Shown: positions 1 through 9,418, numbered from the stretch's first letter. The stretch: 64,000 nucleotides of DNA from Paracoccaceae bacterium (GCA_033344815.1 JAWPMR010000001.1:1350136-1414135); one strand, 5' to 3'. Program-made: numbers and translations. The notes: generated by a model not told the origin, from the sequence alone.

Positions 1-1
1 C

Positions 2-40
2 GAGCGCAGAAATGCCGCTCAACAAGCGGAAGCCGCATAG
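2..40 (+). CDS. 3' end of an unidentified gene
   Basis: The window opens inside an open frame whose last twelve residues read ERRNAAQQAEAA before a TAG at 38-40. The alanine- and glutamine-rich tail and the strong hairpin terminator that begins 24 nt after the stop support a genuine gene end. Too little is present to name the product. Confidence 0.45.
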   Translation, partial: ERRNAAQQAEAA

Positions 41-63
41 GCAGATCCAAGGAATTCAAATCA

Positions 64-94
64 AAAACACGTCCCTCGCGGGGCGTGTTTTTTT
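64..94. terminator. Bidirectional Rho-independent terminator
   Basis: A 12-bp stem (64-75 with 80-91, one T-G wobble) encloses the tetraloop TCGC and is followed by a T run to 94. The mirror strand also ends in a T run. It lies between the convergent gene ends at 40 (+) and 96 (-), so it can serve both. Confidence 0.85.
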
Positions 95-95
95 G

Positions 96-674
96 TCAGC
101 TGTCGGTAAAGAAAAACATCCATTGGCTGACCACCCAAAGCTCTGCAAGCAGTAGAACACCAACCAATCCCGTAACCGGCCAGCCATGTTTACGTCGCCA
201 CAGGGCGGTTGCGGCTATAACTGCGAAAAACGCACCAAGCGGGGCAAACCATAACCCACAGTGCGCGCGATCCCAGTAGCTGAACGGGCTCTCAAATACC
301 CATCTTGTAACCGGCCAGAAATGGGCACGTCCATCGTCATGATGGAGCGGAAAATCAAGACAAAGATGTAACAAACCTGCCCCCGATAGCGCTATGGCCC
401 AAGGCTTTCGGTACCATAAGGCAACCCCAAAAGCCGCGCCCCAGATCAAGAAGGAATTATCAATAGCGAAGATCGTCTGCCACGCATCCGAATAGTATAA
501 ATCGTTGAACACCACGTCCGGCGATAGGCCAAACACAAACAATGCGCTACCAGCCAATACATAAAGCGAAAGGTCAGGTAAAAGCGCGCCCGCAAAGGCC
601 GCCCAGACGACCGCTTTCTGCGGCCCTCGTCCAAACGCTGCGGCACCAATCAGCAGATGTGCGGGCGTATTCAT
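96..674 (-). CDS. Membrane protein, YdjM/DUF457 metal-dependent hydrolase-like
   Basis: A 192-residue integral membrane protein. It opens [15 protein letters not shown], the pattern seen at the N-terminus of the YdjM/DUF457 family (LexA-regulated, membrane-bound hydrolase-like), where a His early in helix 1 is conserved. Several hydrophobic segments follow, and a second His-rich patch ([17 protein letters not shown], about residues 102-118) is typical of the family's putative metal site. The biochemical role of the family is unsettled. The gene is divergent from cobQ, with 62 nt between the starts, so they may share a promoter region. The assignment rests on overall pattern, not on a catalytic signature. 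Confidence 0.65.
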   Translation of the reverse strand: MNTPAHLLIGAAAFGRGPQKAVVWAAFAGALLPDLSLYVLAGSALFVFGLSPDVVFNDLYYSDAWQTIFAIDNSFLIWGAAFGVALWYRKPWAIALSGAGLLHLCLDFPLHHDDGRAHFWPVTRWVFESPFSYWDRAHCGLWFAPLGAFFAVIAATALWRRKHGWPVTGLVGVLLLAELWVVSQWMFFFTDS

Positions 675-736
675 TTTTGCTCCTTTTCCTTCTGCTTATC
701 ATGCGTCAGGTTGCACCAAACAAAAAGAGGTGGCAC

Positions 737-2209
737 GTGAGCCAGGCAATAATGATCCAAGGCGCGGGCAGCAATGTCGGCAAATCCATGATCGTGGCAG
801 GCTTGGCACGCGCTTTCACACGCCGGGGTCTGGCTGTGCGGCCCTTTAAACCGCAGAATATGTCGAACAATGCCGCTGTGACGACGGATGGCGGTGAAAT
901 CGGTCGCGCCCAGGCTTTGCAGGCGCGTGCAGCAGGTGTTGCACCACATACGGATATGAACCCGGTTTTATTGAAGCCGCAAACCAATACCGGCGCTCAA
1001 ATCATTGTTCAGGGTCAGGTTTTTGGTGCGCAGGATGCACGCGATTTCGGGGCCGCAAAAGATAGGCTGATGCCTTTCGTTCTGGAAAGTTTTGATCGTC
1101 TCGGACAAACATGCGATCTGGTATTAGTAGAGGGCGCAGGCAGCCCTGCGGAAACCAATCTTCGGGCGCGCGACATCGCGAATATGGGGTTCGCGCAGGC
1201 GGCTCAGGTGCCGGTTGTCCTGATGGGCGACATTGATCGCGGCGGTGTCATTGCACAACTCGTCGGCACACAGGCCGTTCTCGACAGTTCCGACAATGCA
1301 CTCATAAAAGCCTTTTCTGTCAATAAATTCCGGGGCGATGTTCAACTTTTTGACAAAGGGCGGGACGACGTCATTGCACGCACCGGATGGCCCTGTGTTG
1401 GTGTCATCCCCTGGTTTGCAAACGCCCACCAGTTGCCTGCCGAAGATGTCGCGGACTTGCCTGCGCGCACCCGTTCCAAGGGACGAGGACTTAAAATCGT
1501 TGTACCGCAGTTGCCACGCATATCAAACTTTGACGACCTCGACCCACTCGCGGGCGAACCGGACGTAGAGCTTGTGATCGTACCTGGCGGCACACCCTTG
1601 CCTGCCGATGCCGATGTGGTTTTGCTGGTAGGTAGCAAGGCCACGCTCGCAGATCTTGGGGCCCTGCGTGATGAAGGCTGGGACATCGACATTGCCGCAC
1701 ATTTGAGGCGTGGTGGCCATGTCCTCGGTCTGTGCGGAGGTTATCAGATTTTAGGAAACACGATCGCAGACCCGGACGGATTGGAAGGGACGCCCGGCTC
1801 CGCCAAGGGCCTTGGCCATCTGAATGTAGATACTGTGCTCCAACCGCGAAAAACGTTAAGTTTGACTGAGGGTATTCACATGCCAAGCGGCGCTTTTCTC
1901 AGCGGATATGAAATCCATATGGGCCGGACGATCGGCCCGGATTGCGACCGCGCATGGTTGCAGTTGGATGATGGTGTGCAGGGCGCAGCGTCAGAAAACG
2001 GGCTGGTACAAGGGTGCTATCTCCACGGCTTGTTCAATTCAGATACGTTTCGCGCGGCTTGGTTGGCGCAGTTCGATCTGACCTCAAAAACGTCTTATGA
2101 TCAGACTGTAGAGACCACCCTCGATGCATTGGCTGATCACCTTGAAAAACACATGGATCTGGATCTGCTGCTTTCTTTGGCCGCCCCGTGTCGACCTCGG
2201 CAAGCATAG
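737..2209 (+). CDS. cobQ: Cobyric acid synthase
   Basis: Amidates side chains b, d, e and g of adenosylcobyrinic acid a,c-diamide in cobalamin biosynthesis, using glutamine and ATP in the cytoplasm. The N-terminus carries the DTBS/CobQ ATP-binding motif ([13 protein letters not shown]) and KPQNMSNNA. The C-terminal half is the class I glutamine amidotransferase-like domain with the nucleophile loop [10 protein letters not shown] and, near the end, YLHGLF with the His of the site. The open frame extends upstream to 542, but I chose the GTG at 737: it has AAGAGG about 6 nt upstream, it places the ATP-binding motif at the N-terminus as in homologues, and it gives the usual length (490 residues). 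Upstream frame would overlap the divergent gene start. Confidence 0.93.
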   Translation: MSQAIMIQGAGSNVGKSMIVAGLARAFTRRGLAVRPFKPQNMSNNAAVTTDGGEIGRAQALQARAAGVAPHTDMNPVLLKPQTNTGAQIIVQGQVFGAQDARDFGAAKDRLMPFVLESFDRLGQTCDLVLVEGAGSPAETNLRARDIANMGFAQAAQVPVVLMGDIDRGGVIAQLVGTQAVLDSSDNALIKAFSVNKFRGDVQLFDKGRDDVIARTGWPCVGVIPWFANAHQLPAEDVADLPARTRSKGRGLKIVVPQLPRISNFDDLDPLAGEPDVELVIVPGGTPLPADADVVLLVGSKATLADLGALRDEGWDIDIAAHLRRGGHVLGLCGGYQILGNTIADPDGLEGTPGSAKGLGHLNVDTVLQPRKTLSLTEGIHMPSGAFLSGYEIHMGRTIGPDCDRAWLQLDDGVQGAASENGLVQGCYLHGLFNSDTFRAAWLAQFDLTSKTSYDQTVETTLDALADHLEKHMDLDLLLSLAAPCRPRQA

Positions 2210-2214
2210 GCGAT

Positions 2215-2943
2215 CTATCCAAGGTCACGCGACGCCAAAGCACGTTGGATTTCGCGGCGCACCAGTTTTCGAAGGTTTTGTGTGATCCGCTCGCCAAGCG
2301 CGCCCTGTAGTTCGGATCGCACCATTTCTGCAACAAGATCGCGCAAAACGGTTTGGTCCACAACATGCTGGATCTCCGCGTGGCCGGAGGTGTCCGCGGG
2401 TTGCGCCGGTGACTCCTCGGCTAGCGGAGTGCCTTTGGCATCAAGTTCCACGCTGTCCTGCCACGACATCGCCTTGGGCTGGGTGCCTGAATAGGCATCC
2501 CTGCTCATGCCATCGGGCTCCCACTGATCTGCGGTGCGAGCAATTGTTGTCTCAAGGGCAGCGATTTTTGCTGTTAATTCACTAATTCCGAAAGCTTTAG
2601 GCACTTCACTTGGTGAATTGTCAGCCTGTGACGAACCTGGCGCATCCGCTTGAACAAGATGATGCCCGATGTCTTGTCTCTCATCACCCGGACCCTGTTT
2701 CGCAGCGGGCGTGATCGACTCTTTCGATCCCTGCTCGGAACTGGTGTCGATGCTCTCCCTGTCCCTCTCAGCCTTTACCGCATGCTGTGGTTCCAGGCGC
2801 AAAACGCCGTGACCCGGGACCCGCAAGTCTGAAGAGAGCACAAGCCGTTCAGATGCGCCGTCTTGCGCTTTGCTGTCATCAACCAGACGACGAACGGAAG
2901 GCAGGACACCCTTCTTATCAGATCCTGAAACAGGTTTGGACAT
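2215..2943 (-). CDS. PopZ-like (DUF2497-type) protein
   Basis: A 242-residue protein with a long low-complexity, charged and Ser/Pro/Gln-rich N-terminal part and a conserved-looking C-terminal helical block (LRDLVAEMVRSELQGALGER, then LRKLVRREIQRALASR). That layout and the LVREEI-like end match the C-terminal oligomerisation region of PopZ/DUF2497 proteins, which form polar scaffolds in alphaproteobacteria. The frame is open to 2982. The ATG at 2943 (MSKPVSGSDKKG) is the more likely start, although no strong ribosome binding site is visible. The gene is convergent with cobQ (6 nt apart) and follows tolC on the same strand. Function is inferred from architecture and a short motif only. Confidence 0.6.
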   Translation of the reverse strand: MSKPVSGSDKKGVLPSVRRLVDDSKAQDGASERLVLSSDLRVPGHGVLRLEPQHAVKAERDRESIDTSSEQGSKESITPAAKQGPGDERQDIGHHLVQADAPGSSQADNSPSEVPKAFGISELTAKIAALETTIARTADQWEPDGMSRDAYSGTQPKAMSWQDSVELDAKGTPLAEESPAQPADTSGHAEIQHVVDQTVLRDLVAEMVRSELQGALGERITQNLRKLVRREIQRALASRDLG

Positions 2944-3012
2944 GTGCACACCATTACTGAACAGCGCAATTCTACCGCTCAACCGGTTGTTTCACAATGG
3001 GGACGACCAACC

Positions 3013-4455
3013 TCAGTTCTTTTGAAGCGCGCGCAAAACCCGGTCCAGTTGCTGGCCTTGTGCGGAAGATGGGATGGGCGCGTCTTTTACCAGATCATAG
3101 TAAGCATTTGGATCATATAGCTGAACATCCAAGGATAGGTCCTTCGCAGTCAGCCGACCAGTCGATTGCAACACAGAATAGGCCGCGATGTAGAGATTGG
3201 CCTGCGCCGAGATACGTGACGTCTCTGCGTCCAAAAGCTCTTGCTCCGCGTCCAAAACATCCAAAGTTGTCCGGGCGCCTAAGGTGGCTTCTTCGCGCAC
3301 ACCCTCAAAGGCGATGCGTGCGGCGCGGATGCGCTCCTCACTGGCCTGAAGGCTGGCCCGTTGCGCGGAAAGTGCCGCATAGGCAGATCCCACGTTCTGT
3401 GAAATCGTTTTGCGCGTATCCAGCAAGCTGCCGCGCTGCGCGTCCCGGGACGCCATTGAAGAACGAATTCCAGATGACAGCGCGCCGCCGTTATAGATCG
3501 GACCAGTCAATTCAACGCCCACTGTGCCCGATTCCGAGTCAGCGATCGAGCCAAGGTCTTCTGATAAACTCAGGGATCCAATGGCTGAAATCGTCGGGCT
3601 CAAAGCCGCTTTTGAACGCATGATGTTGAGCTCGGCAACAGCCACCAGATGCTGTGCAGCGCGCAAATCCGGGTGGTTTTGCACTGCGAAAGCGCGCGCG
3701 TTCTCAACATTGCTGTCCAATTGGGGCAAGGAGGGTGGCGGTGCCAAATCGCCGGGCGTACGCCCGATAACGCTGCGATATTCCTCTGCCGCTTGAATGA
3801 GGTCCCCCTGCGCTGTTGCCAGACCGCTGCGAGAATCTGCGAGACTGGATTCCGCCTGTGCGACGTCTGTCCTTGTAACTTCGCCGACTTCAAAACGATC
3901 TTGGGCCGCGCGCAATTCCTGTGTCAGCAGGCGCAGGTTGTTCTGGCGCAACTCGACGAATTCTCTGAAAGCAAACACGTTTAAATAGGCTTCAACCGCG
4001 CGGATCAACACGTTTTGCTCAATACTGATCAATTGCTGTCGCGTCGCCAATACGGTCTCTTTTGCCGCTTCAGCACCAAGCGCCGTCGCGCCGTTGTCAA
4101 ACAAGAGCAATGAAGCTGAAAGCCCAACCGTAGCTGTGGTGTTTTCCAGATTTGTCGTTGTGGGTAACCCGGTGGCCGTACGGGAATCGCGGTCGCCAAA
4201 ATCACGCCCAATACTGGCCGTGTAGCTGATAATTGGTCTCAGGGCCGCGATCGCGGTCGCCACATCCTCGTCGGCTGCACGCAGTAAAGCGCGGTTTTGC
4301 TCCAAAAGTCCGCTGGTTTCATAAGCGCCGATTAGCGCATCCGCCAGCGTTTCTGATCTCAGATCCTGTCCGGCAAATATGGCTATCATGCCAACGGACA
4401 TCGCCACACCACGATACATTCTTCGCAAACCAACCGTATTTTTCATCTCGCCCAT
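3013..4455 (-). CDS. tolC: TolC family outer membrane efflux/secretion channel
   Basis: A 480-residue outer-membrane channel of the TolC family, which joins inner-membrane pumps or type I secretion ATPases to form a trans-envelope duct. A signal-peptide-like N-terminus is followed by two long repeated helical hairpin blocks, with family-typical stretches such as DRFEVGEVTRTDVAQAESSL and FEGVREEATLGARTTLDVLD, where the GEVTRTDV and GARTTLDVLDAEQELLDAE segments mark the two equivalent repeats. AAAGAGG stands 9 nt before the ATG at 4455, supporting that start over the ATG three codons in. The next gene upstream on this strand is the isoaspartate methyltransferase, an arrangement common in Rhodobacteraceae. 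Confidence 0.92.
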   Translation of the reverse strand: MGEMKNTVGLRRMYRGVAMSVGMIAIFAGQDLRSETLADALIGAYETSGLLEQNRALLRAADEDVATAIAALRPIISYTASIGRDFGDRDSRTATGLPTTTNLENTTATVGLSASLLLFDNGATALGAEAAKETVLATRQQLISIEQNVLIRAVEAYLNVFAFREFVELRQNNLRLLTQELRAAQDRFEVGEVTRTDVAQAESSLADSRSGLATAQGDLIQAAEEYRSVIGRTPGDLAPPPSLPQLDSNVENARAFAVQNHPDLRAAQHLVAVAELNIMRSKAALSPTISAIGSLSLSEDLGSIADSESGTVGVELTGPIYNGGALSSGIRSSMASRDAQRGSLLDTRKTISQNVGSAYAALSAQRASLQASEERIRAARIAFEGVREEATLGARTTLDVLDAEQELLDAETSRISAQANLYIAAYSVLQSTGRLTAKDLSLDVQLYDPNAYYDLVKDAPIPSSAQGQQLDRVLRALQKN

Positions 4456-4504
4456 TTCAGCGTGCCTCTTTGTGATCGTGCCCTATTGCGGGCTTTGATT
4501 ATTC

Positions 4505-5158
4505 TTAGAATTCAAACGCTTTTTCTTTAGCAAACCCGGAGAGCACCGGGGCTCCTGCATTGAATGACATACGCCAGGATAGACGGCCACCTTGCTTGTG
4601 GCCGATCCGCACTTCGCCCAGAGCGCCTTGCATGTATAGGCAGGCTACGCGGCCCCCTTCTTTGATCTGATCCTGAAGTGTCATGGGAAGTTGCTGGATG
4701 CCACCTTGGACAATCATCACATCATATGGACCATGCTGAAGTGCGCCTTCAGCCAGATCGGCCTGATGTAGGATCACATTGTCGATACCAGCGTCCATAA
4801 GTGCTTCTTGCGCCTCAGAAAGCAAAGTTTCGTCGTTTTCCACCGCAACCACAGCAGCCGCCATATGCGCAATAACTGCCGCCGAATAGCCCATGGCGCT
4901 GCCGATATCTATAACCAAATCATCATTCGAAATATCCAGTGCATCCAGCATTTTTGCCAAAGTGCGCGGCTCAAGCAGAACCCGCCCACCGCCGAGGTCG
5001 AGGTTCCCATCCATGTAAGCTGCTTCGCGTTGGGCCGCAGGCACAAAATTCTCGCGCGGTATAGTCAGCATTGCATCAATAATTGGAAATTTCGTCACAT
5101 CTGATGGCCTGACTTGCGTATCAACCATCATCGTACGGCGGGCGGCGAATTCGCTCAT
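4505..5158 (-). CDS. pcm: Protein-L-isoaspartate O-methyltransferase
   Basis: SAM-dependent methyltransferase of the PIMT family, which methylates isoaspartyl residues for protein repair. It contains the PIMT-type segment MVDTQVRPSDVTKFPIIDAM and the SAM-binding motif I VIDIGSAMGYSAAVIA, followed by the acidic end of strand 2 (VVAVENDE). The frame is open to 5296, but the ATG at 5158 (MSEFAARRTMMVDTQ) gives a 217-residue protein of normal size. Alphaproteobacterial members of this branch, next to tolC, often lack experimental proof of repair activity, so the family call is firmer than the exact substrate. Confidence 0.88.
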   Translation of the reverse strand: MSEFAARRTMMVDTQVRPSDVTKFPIIDAMLTIPRENFVPAAQREAAYMDGNLDLGGGRVLLEPRTLAKMLDALDISNDDLVIDIGSAMGYSAAVIAHMAAAVVAVENDETLLSEAQEALMDAGIDNVILHQADLAEGALQHGPYDVMIVQGGIQQLPMTLQDQIKEGGRVACLYMQGALGEVRIGHKQGGRLSWRMSFNAGAPVLSGFAKEKAFEF

Positions 5159-5764
5159 GTGCTCAAGCTCATCTTTTCTGTAACTCAGACTCAGATGTGC
5201 CACATTCGCGCCGCTGCGGCAACGTCCATACGTCGCATTTTGCCCAACTGTGATACTTGCAGCACCTGAAGCGATAAAATGCCAGGCGACTGGCATTGCA
5301 TGACACAGATCGACTTCATTTTACCTTGCCTGATCGCCGAAACTCCAGACGCTCTACAAATCACAGTTCCTTTTGATGCGACCACTAAGGCCAGCGGGTA
5401 TAGGACCTCAAAACCACTCGATTGAGGAAGACCGGCGACTGAAAGTGTTCATGTAAAGACTCGTTCCGGGCTGCAGCCCGCCTGTGCTCGGTATAAACAG
5501 CCTTTGCTATCCTGCGCCGAAAGGACAGCTGCCGATCGTTTATTGGAGGGTCAAACCCCGTTAAGAAACCTGGCACATGGGTTGATGCGCACTTAAGAGT
5601 CGTGACATCGCGATTGCGGAGATCCCGGTTAGGAAGATGACGAACTTGTATGACCCGCTCCCGTCTTCCCGGATGGAGGAGATGCCATGACGAGCCCTAT
5701 CACCGGCCGCCACCCCGGACCTGAAGATGGTCAGCCCCCACAGTGTAAGCACCGAATAATACGC
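5159..5764. other. No supported gene
   Basis: About 600 bases between pcm and the IS256-like element. Short open frames exist on both strands but none has a recognisable product together with a good start. I see no RNA gene or clear repeat. Confidence 0.5.
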
Positions 5765-7140
5765 GAGATACAACTGAAAGTTGGTGATGGCCCTTGAGGG
5801 GTGGCATATCATGGCGTTGTTCAAGCGCCGCAATTTTCGTTTGAGAAAAGTATATGCCACATGATCACAAATACCATTACCCAACTGGGCGATCCACAGG
5901 GATTTTCGCCTGACCCATTAACTGATATTCTGCAATCTGGTGCTCAACCCCTCATCCAGTTGGCGGTGAGGCTGAACTTTCTGTTTTGCTGGAGGCGCAC
6001 GCATCTGATGAAACGGACGATGGCCGCGCTCGGCTCGTTCGCAATGGCCACCTGCCTGAACGCAAGGTGATCACCGGGATTGGCGCGGTGCCGGTCAAGG
6101 TGCGCCGCGTGCGAAATAGAGGCAATGAAGCCGAGGAATTCCGGTTCACATCAACGATTCTGCCGCCCTATCTGTGCAAAGCCATATCCATCGAAGATCT
6201 GCCGCCCTGGCTTTATCTCAAAGGTATTTCCATCGGTGACTTTCACGAAGCGCTTGCCGCTCTGCTCGGCCCCAGTGCCGCGGGATTTTCCTCAAGTACG
6301 ATCTCGCGACTCAAGGCCGACCGGTGGGATGAGTACGACTGCTGGCAGCGGCGCGACCTGAGCACCCGAAGGTTCGTCTATGTCTGGACTGACGGCGTCT
6401 ACATTCGACTCATAATAATTGATTAAAAGCAATGTGTTCTGGTGTTGACCGGCGCGGATGACTGGGGACGCAAGGAAATCATCGGCCTTGCCGAAGGCTA
6501 CCGCGCAAGTACCCAGAGTTGGCGCGAACTGCTGCTCGATCTGCAACGGCGCGGCTTCACCCATGCGCCTGATCTTGCCATTGTGCATGGTGCTTTGGGG
6601 TTTTGGAATGCGCTGCGCAAGGTCTTTGGTGCCACGAAAGAACAGCGCTGCTGGTTCCACAAAACGGGCAACGTGCTGAACACGATGCCCAAATCGGTTC
6701 AGGCCAAAGCAAAGGGCCATTTGCACGATATTTGGCAAGCAGAGACGCGCGTGGAAGTGGAGGCCGCGTTTGATTACTTCGTGGTGTCCTACGGCGTGAA
6801 ATACAACGAGGCCTTGAAAAGCTGGCAAAAGACCGTGACGTCCTCTTGGCATTCTATGATTTCCTGGCCGAGCACTGGAAGCACATCCGCACGACGAACC
6901 CGATCGAAAGTACCTTCGTAACCGTTCGCCATCGAACTGGAAAAACCAAAGGGTGCCTCAGCCGCAAAACCGGCCTCGCTATGGCCTTAAAATTGATGAT
7001 GTCAGCGCAAGGCAAACGGCGCAAACTCGACGGCGCAAACCGAATGCCTGAGAACATTGAAGGGATTAAATTCAAGGACGGGATCGAGTAACTTCAAAAC
7101 GCCGCCTGATCACTCCGTCACCAATTTTCGGGCATAGCTC
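5765..7140 (+). mobile_element. Degenerate IS256-family insertion sequence
   Basis: A 1376-nt element defined by imperfect 26-bp terminal inverted repeats at 5765-5790 and 7115-7140 (19 of 26 positions match) around one IS256-type transposase. Length is normal for the family. No convincing target duplication is visible at the two ends. The transposase is broken, so the copy cannot move by itself. Confidence 0.8.
5861..7091 (+). pseudogene. IS256-family transposase, broken
   Basis: DDE transposase of the IS256 (mutator-like) family, reading from MITNTITQLGDPQGFSPDPL to FKDGIE. I see three lesions: a 1-nt loss near 5967 (the GTTGAG context became GTGAG), an in-frame TAA at 6424-6426 (IID*KQCVLVL) and a frame change near 6830, after which LAFYDFLAEHW-type sequence resumes. 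The first catalytic Asp is kept (VYVWTDGVY) and so is the Glu (NPIEST). The segment that normally reads GDGALGFW reads VHGALGFW here, so the second catalytic Asp appears lost too. The gene is dead on several counts. Confidence 0.88.
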
Positions 7141-7285
7141 AGGATGCGCCCGCGCGTCCGACATCACCGCGATCGGTCAACGGTTCGAAATGGCCTCCTT
7201 GATCGTGTCAAACGCTATCGCCGATGGAACTTCGATCGATAGGTTTCGGTCACAAGTCATGGAATACATGGACATCTCCAGCTCG

Positions 7286-7345
7286 GCTGCTGGCAAGGCG
7301 CGGCAAAAGATGAGGACCACACAGGCATCGAGAAAACGGAAGTGA
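7286..7345 (+). pseudogene. 3' remnant of a tyrosine recombinase gene
   Basis: The last twenty codons of a plus-strand frame (AAGKARQKMRTTQASRKRK, TGA at 7343-7345) match the C-terminal end of the recombinase pseudogene at 7589-8605 (AGEARQVMRARQAAAKRK). DNA similarity continues for about 40 nt past the stop (TGAACAGAACAAGC, then GATAACC). The rest of the gene is not recognisable upstream. The fragment faces the tRNA from the opposite side to the 7589-8605 pseudogene. Confidence 0.6.
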
Positions 7346-7433
7346 ACAGAACAAGCATAGAACAGAAACATGATAACCTGTGTGATAACCACTTGCAGGC
7401 GGTTTAGGAAAACCGTAAAGAAACCAAGGCTTC

Positions 7434-7507
7434 GGCGAGTTGGCGGAGTGGTTACGCAGCGGATTGCAAATCCGTGTACAGGAGTTCGATTCTCCTACTC
7501 GCCTCCA
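7434..7507 (+). tRNA. tRNA-Cys(GCA)
   Basis: A complete cloverleaf of 74 nt with encoded CCA. The acceptor stem pairs GGCGAGT (7434-7440) with ACTCGCC (7497-7503), the T arm is AGGAG-TTCGATT-CTCCT, and the anticodon loop TTGCAAA gives anticodon GCA. It is the likely integration site of the island to its right, whose other end carries a partial copy of this gene. Confidence 0.97.
7464..7507 (+). other. Left attachment site within tRNA-Cys
   Basis: The 3' half of the tRNA gene, from the anticodon loop to CCA, matches 56989-57032 at 36 of 44 positions in the same orientation. The first 13 nt (TTGCAAATCCGTG), the TTCGATT loop and the last 11 nt are identical, and the T-stem positions differ. Tyrosine-recombinase islands usually recombine at such anticodon or T-loop segments and leave the intact tRNA at one end. 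Confidence 0.75.
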
Positions 7508-7588
7508 ATATTTTCATATACTTAGCGCCTTCACGGGAAATGCGGTCATCACAACGGTTATCAGGTTCGCGTTCTGGGCTTGTTCTGT

Positions 7589-8605
7589 TCATTTGCGCTT
7601 TGCTGCGGCCTGACGCGCCCTCATGACCTGTCTTGCCTCTCCGGCGTACTTAACAATCATGTCTTTTTGACGTGTGGCCGCTGTAGCTGGCGATTTCATC
7701 ATCGGTGCAACCAGCCCAAGCCTATTCCATTACACCACGATAGCGCAGCGCATGTTGGTCATATGCCATAAGACCCAGCCGTTTGCGCTCGCGCACCATT
7801 TCCTTGGCTAGCGCGTCATAGTTCATGGGAGAGCCATCGGGCCGCGTTAAGATGTGGCGCGACGGGTGTGGTGAAAATTCCAAGTTAACCTTGGCGCGGT
7901 CCAGCGCCGTCTTGAGCGCGTTTGTGCATGGAAGAAGCAGCGGCTGGTCAGTTTTGTTCTAGCGTAGCTTGAGGTTCTCGCCATCATAGTCACCCCACTG
8001 GAAATCTACCAAATCTCCCGGCCTCTGGACACTTCCAACACCCATTTCAAAGATCAAAAGGAGCAACGCCTCACCCTTAGATCGAATCTTTTCAAGTGCC
8101 GCATCGGTCCATGGTAGATGCGGTTTTCGGCGTGACTTTGGAACCTTGAGCGGTTCGATATTTATTGCAGGGTTGTCTTTTCGCCAATGCTTGCGAATTG
8201 CCAGCTTTGACAGCATGCTTATCGCGGTCGGGATGCAGTTTGCAAAACGGACGCGGTGCCGGTTTCTGTCCATCACGTCATAGATGTCAGCCTGAGTAAG
8301 TTGGGAAACATCCCGTTTTCCGATTTTTTTTCAATCAGATACTTGAAGACCGGCTCCAGGTCCTTGCGATAGCGAGGCGAAAGATCAGCCCACTTATCTG
8401 TCTCGCGCATCGCGGGAATGAGGGCAACCCAAGACGTCTTTACCGCCGCCCGCCTGCCAGCAACGATTTCCCACTACTGACGATCAAATTCGGCCGTTCC
8501 TTCGGGGGCCGTAATCCTGCCGATGTATTTCCCGTTCTTACGCACATAGACGAAGCCTTCTTTGGGTTCATGCAGATACTTCTTTCCTCCCCAGCGACTC
8601 ACCAT
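7589..8605 (-). pseudogene. Tyrosine recombinase (integrase) pseudogene of the tRNA-Cys island
   Basis: Reading from MVSRWGGKKYLHEPKEGF at 8605 to RQAAAKRK at 7589, this is a phage-type tyrosine recombinase. Residues of the R-H-R-H-Y set can still be traced: QRPGDL, HALRYR, SGHTS and KYAG. It is broken by TAG codons at 8474-8476, 7959-7961 and 7722-7724, an extra base in an A run near 8330 (IEK-KIGKRDV), and an indel near 7668. Its 3' end points at the tRNA-Cys 82 nt away, the normal arrangement for an island integrase. Its start overlaps the stop of the excisionase-like gene upstream. Confidence 0.88.
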
Positions 8606-8808
8606 TGTACGTCTCCCATTCCGTCAATGGCGTCACCCGAGGCGACTCGGCATAGCTCCATTGTGTCCCAGCGCTCAAATTCTCCGATTGTCTTCGGCCT
8701 CGGCAACGCACCGCCTTCAACCAACGCTCGCAATTGCGCGAGTCTTTGGTCGAAGAGTCTGGCGGCTTGCCGCTCGCCGACTAGGATGGGAAGCGGTTCA
8801 CGTTTCAT
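8599..8808 (-). CDS. Small excisionase-like (MerR/AlpA-type HTH) protein
   Basis: A 69-residue protein with a very good ribosome binding site (GGAGGT, 8 nt before the ATG at 8808) whose end overlaps the start codon of the integrase pseudogene (CAATGGTGA). The central stretch, with ALVEGGALPRPKTIGEFERW, resembles the helix-turn-helix plus wing of MerR/AlpA-type excisionases, and its position directly before an integrase fits that role. In this family it would bend DNA at the att site and favour excision. With the integrase dead it is probably an orphan. The family call is by pattern and context. Confidence 0.6.
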   Translation of the reverse strand: MKREPLPILVGERQAARLFDQRLAQLRALVEGGALPRPKTIGEFERWDTMELCRVASGDAIDGMGDVQW

Positions 8809-8995
8809 AAAACAACCTCCATCACGAAAGTTTCCTCAAACGGCAAGTCCAAACACCTTGCGATATACTGGCAGACCTCCGTTAAATTCAGAAAGATATT
8901 GGGCTGCGGATCTGCATCAACTGGGGTGGGTCTGCTAATCAGTGCTTTCTGACCGTCCACGCCATCTAGACAAGCATCAAAGAAAATTTCAGCAT

Positions 8996-9418
8996 TTAAG
9001 TGCCCCCACTATCGCCCCATGGCGATACTACTAGCCAAGTGTTACCATCGCGAAACAGTTTTTCCGCATCATGTGACTGGGCTTTGCTCGACTTATGCGG
9101 CAAGCTATCTCCTAAGCCCGGCGGACACTCTTTCCTTAGATAAGCTATCCTTGCGCCGATCTTGTAGGCCCTCAATACTTCGACTCCGCAATGGATCAAC
9201 CCTAACGCAGTGCAACCTTGGATAACGGCTTCCACCGACAGCATAACTTCCTTGCCACCCCCAAGACCGTCTGCGCCAGCGTGGTTTTCAATATCAACAA
9301 TCTTTCCGTATTTTTTATGCCCATACCAACGCCGTCCTTTGGGACCCATAACGCCAACGGCCCGGCTTGCCGGAAAGGTTCTGTCTTCTGGTATCATAGA
9401 CGTGTCCTCTACAGTCAT
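8996..9418 (-). CDS. Conserved island protein of unknown function (paralogue of 58351-58755)
   Basis: A 140-residue soluble protein I cannot assign to a named family. Start chosen at the ATG at 9418 (MTVEDTSMIPEDRTF). The frame is open to 9442. Its second half, with IQGCTALGLIHCGVEVLRAY and a later GNTWLVVSPWGD, matches the protein encoded at 58351-58755 (LQGAIALRAIDCGVEIERAY, then GQTWIAIS). Both genes lie upstream of an integrase on the same strand, so the protein is probably part of the island maintenance or recombination module. Confidence 0.55.
   Translation of the reverse strand: MTVEDTSMIPEDRTFPASRAVGVMGPKGRRWYGHKKYGKIVDIENHAGADGLGGGKEVMLSVEAVIQGCTALGLIHCGVEVLRAYKIGARIAYLRKECPPGLGDSLPHKSSKAQSHDAEKLFRDGNTWLVVSPWGDSGGT

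Noticed and set aside
542-736. Upstream extension of cobQ to 542
   Set aside because: It would overlap the divergent membrane-protein gene and adds 65 residues absent from the family. A GTG with a good ribosome binding site exists at 737.
5385-5884. Two minus-strand open frames between pcm and the IS256-like element
   Set aside because: Neither has a recognisable product nor a convincing start. One runs into the IS element itself.
7141-7164. Target-site duplication of the IS256-like element
   Set aside because: The bases next to the two ends (left ...ATACGC, right AGGATGCGC...) do not form a true direct repeat of the expected 8-9 bp.
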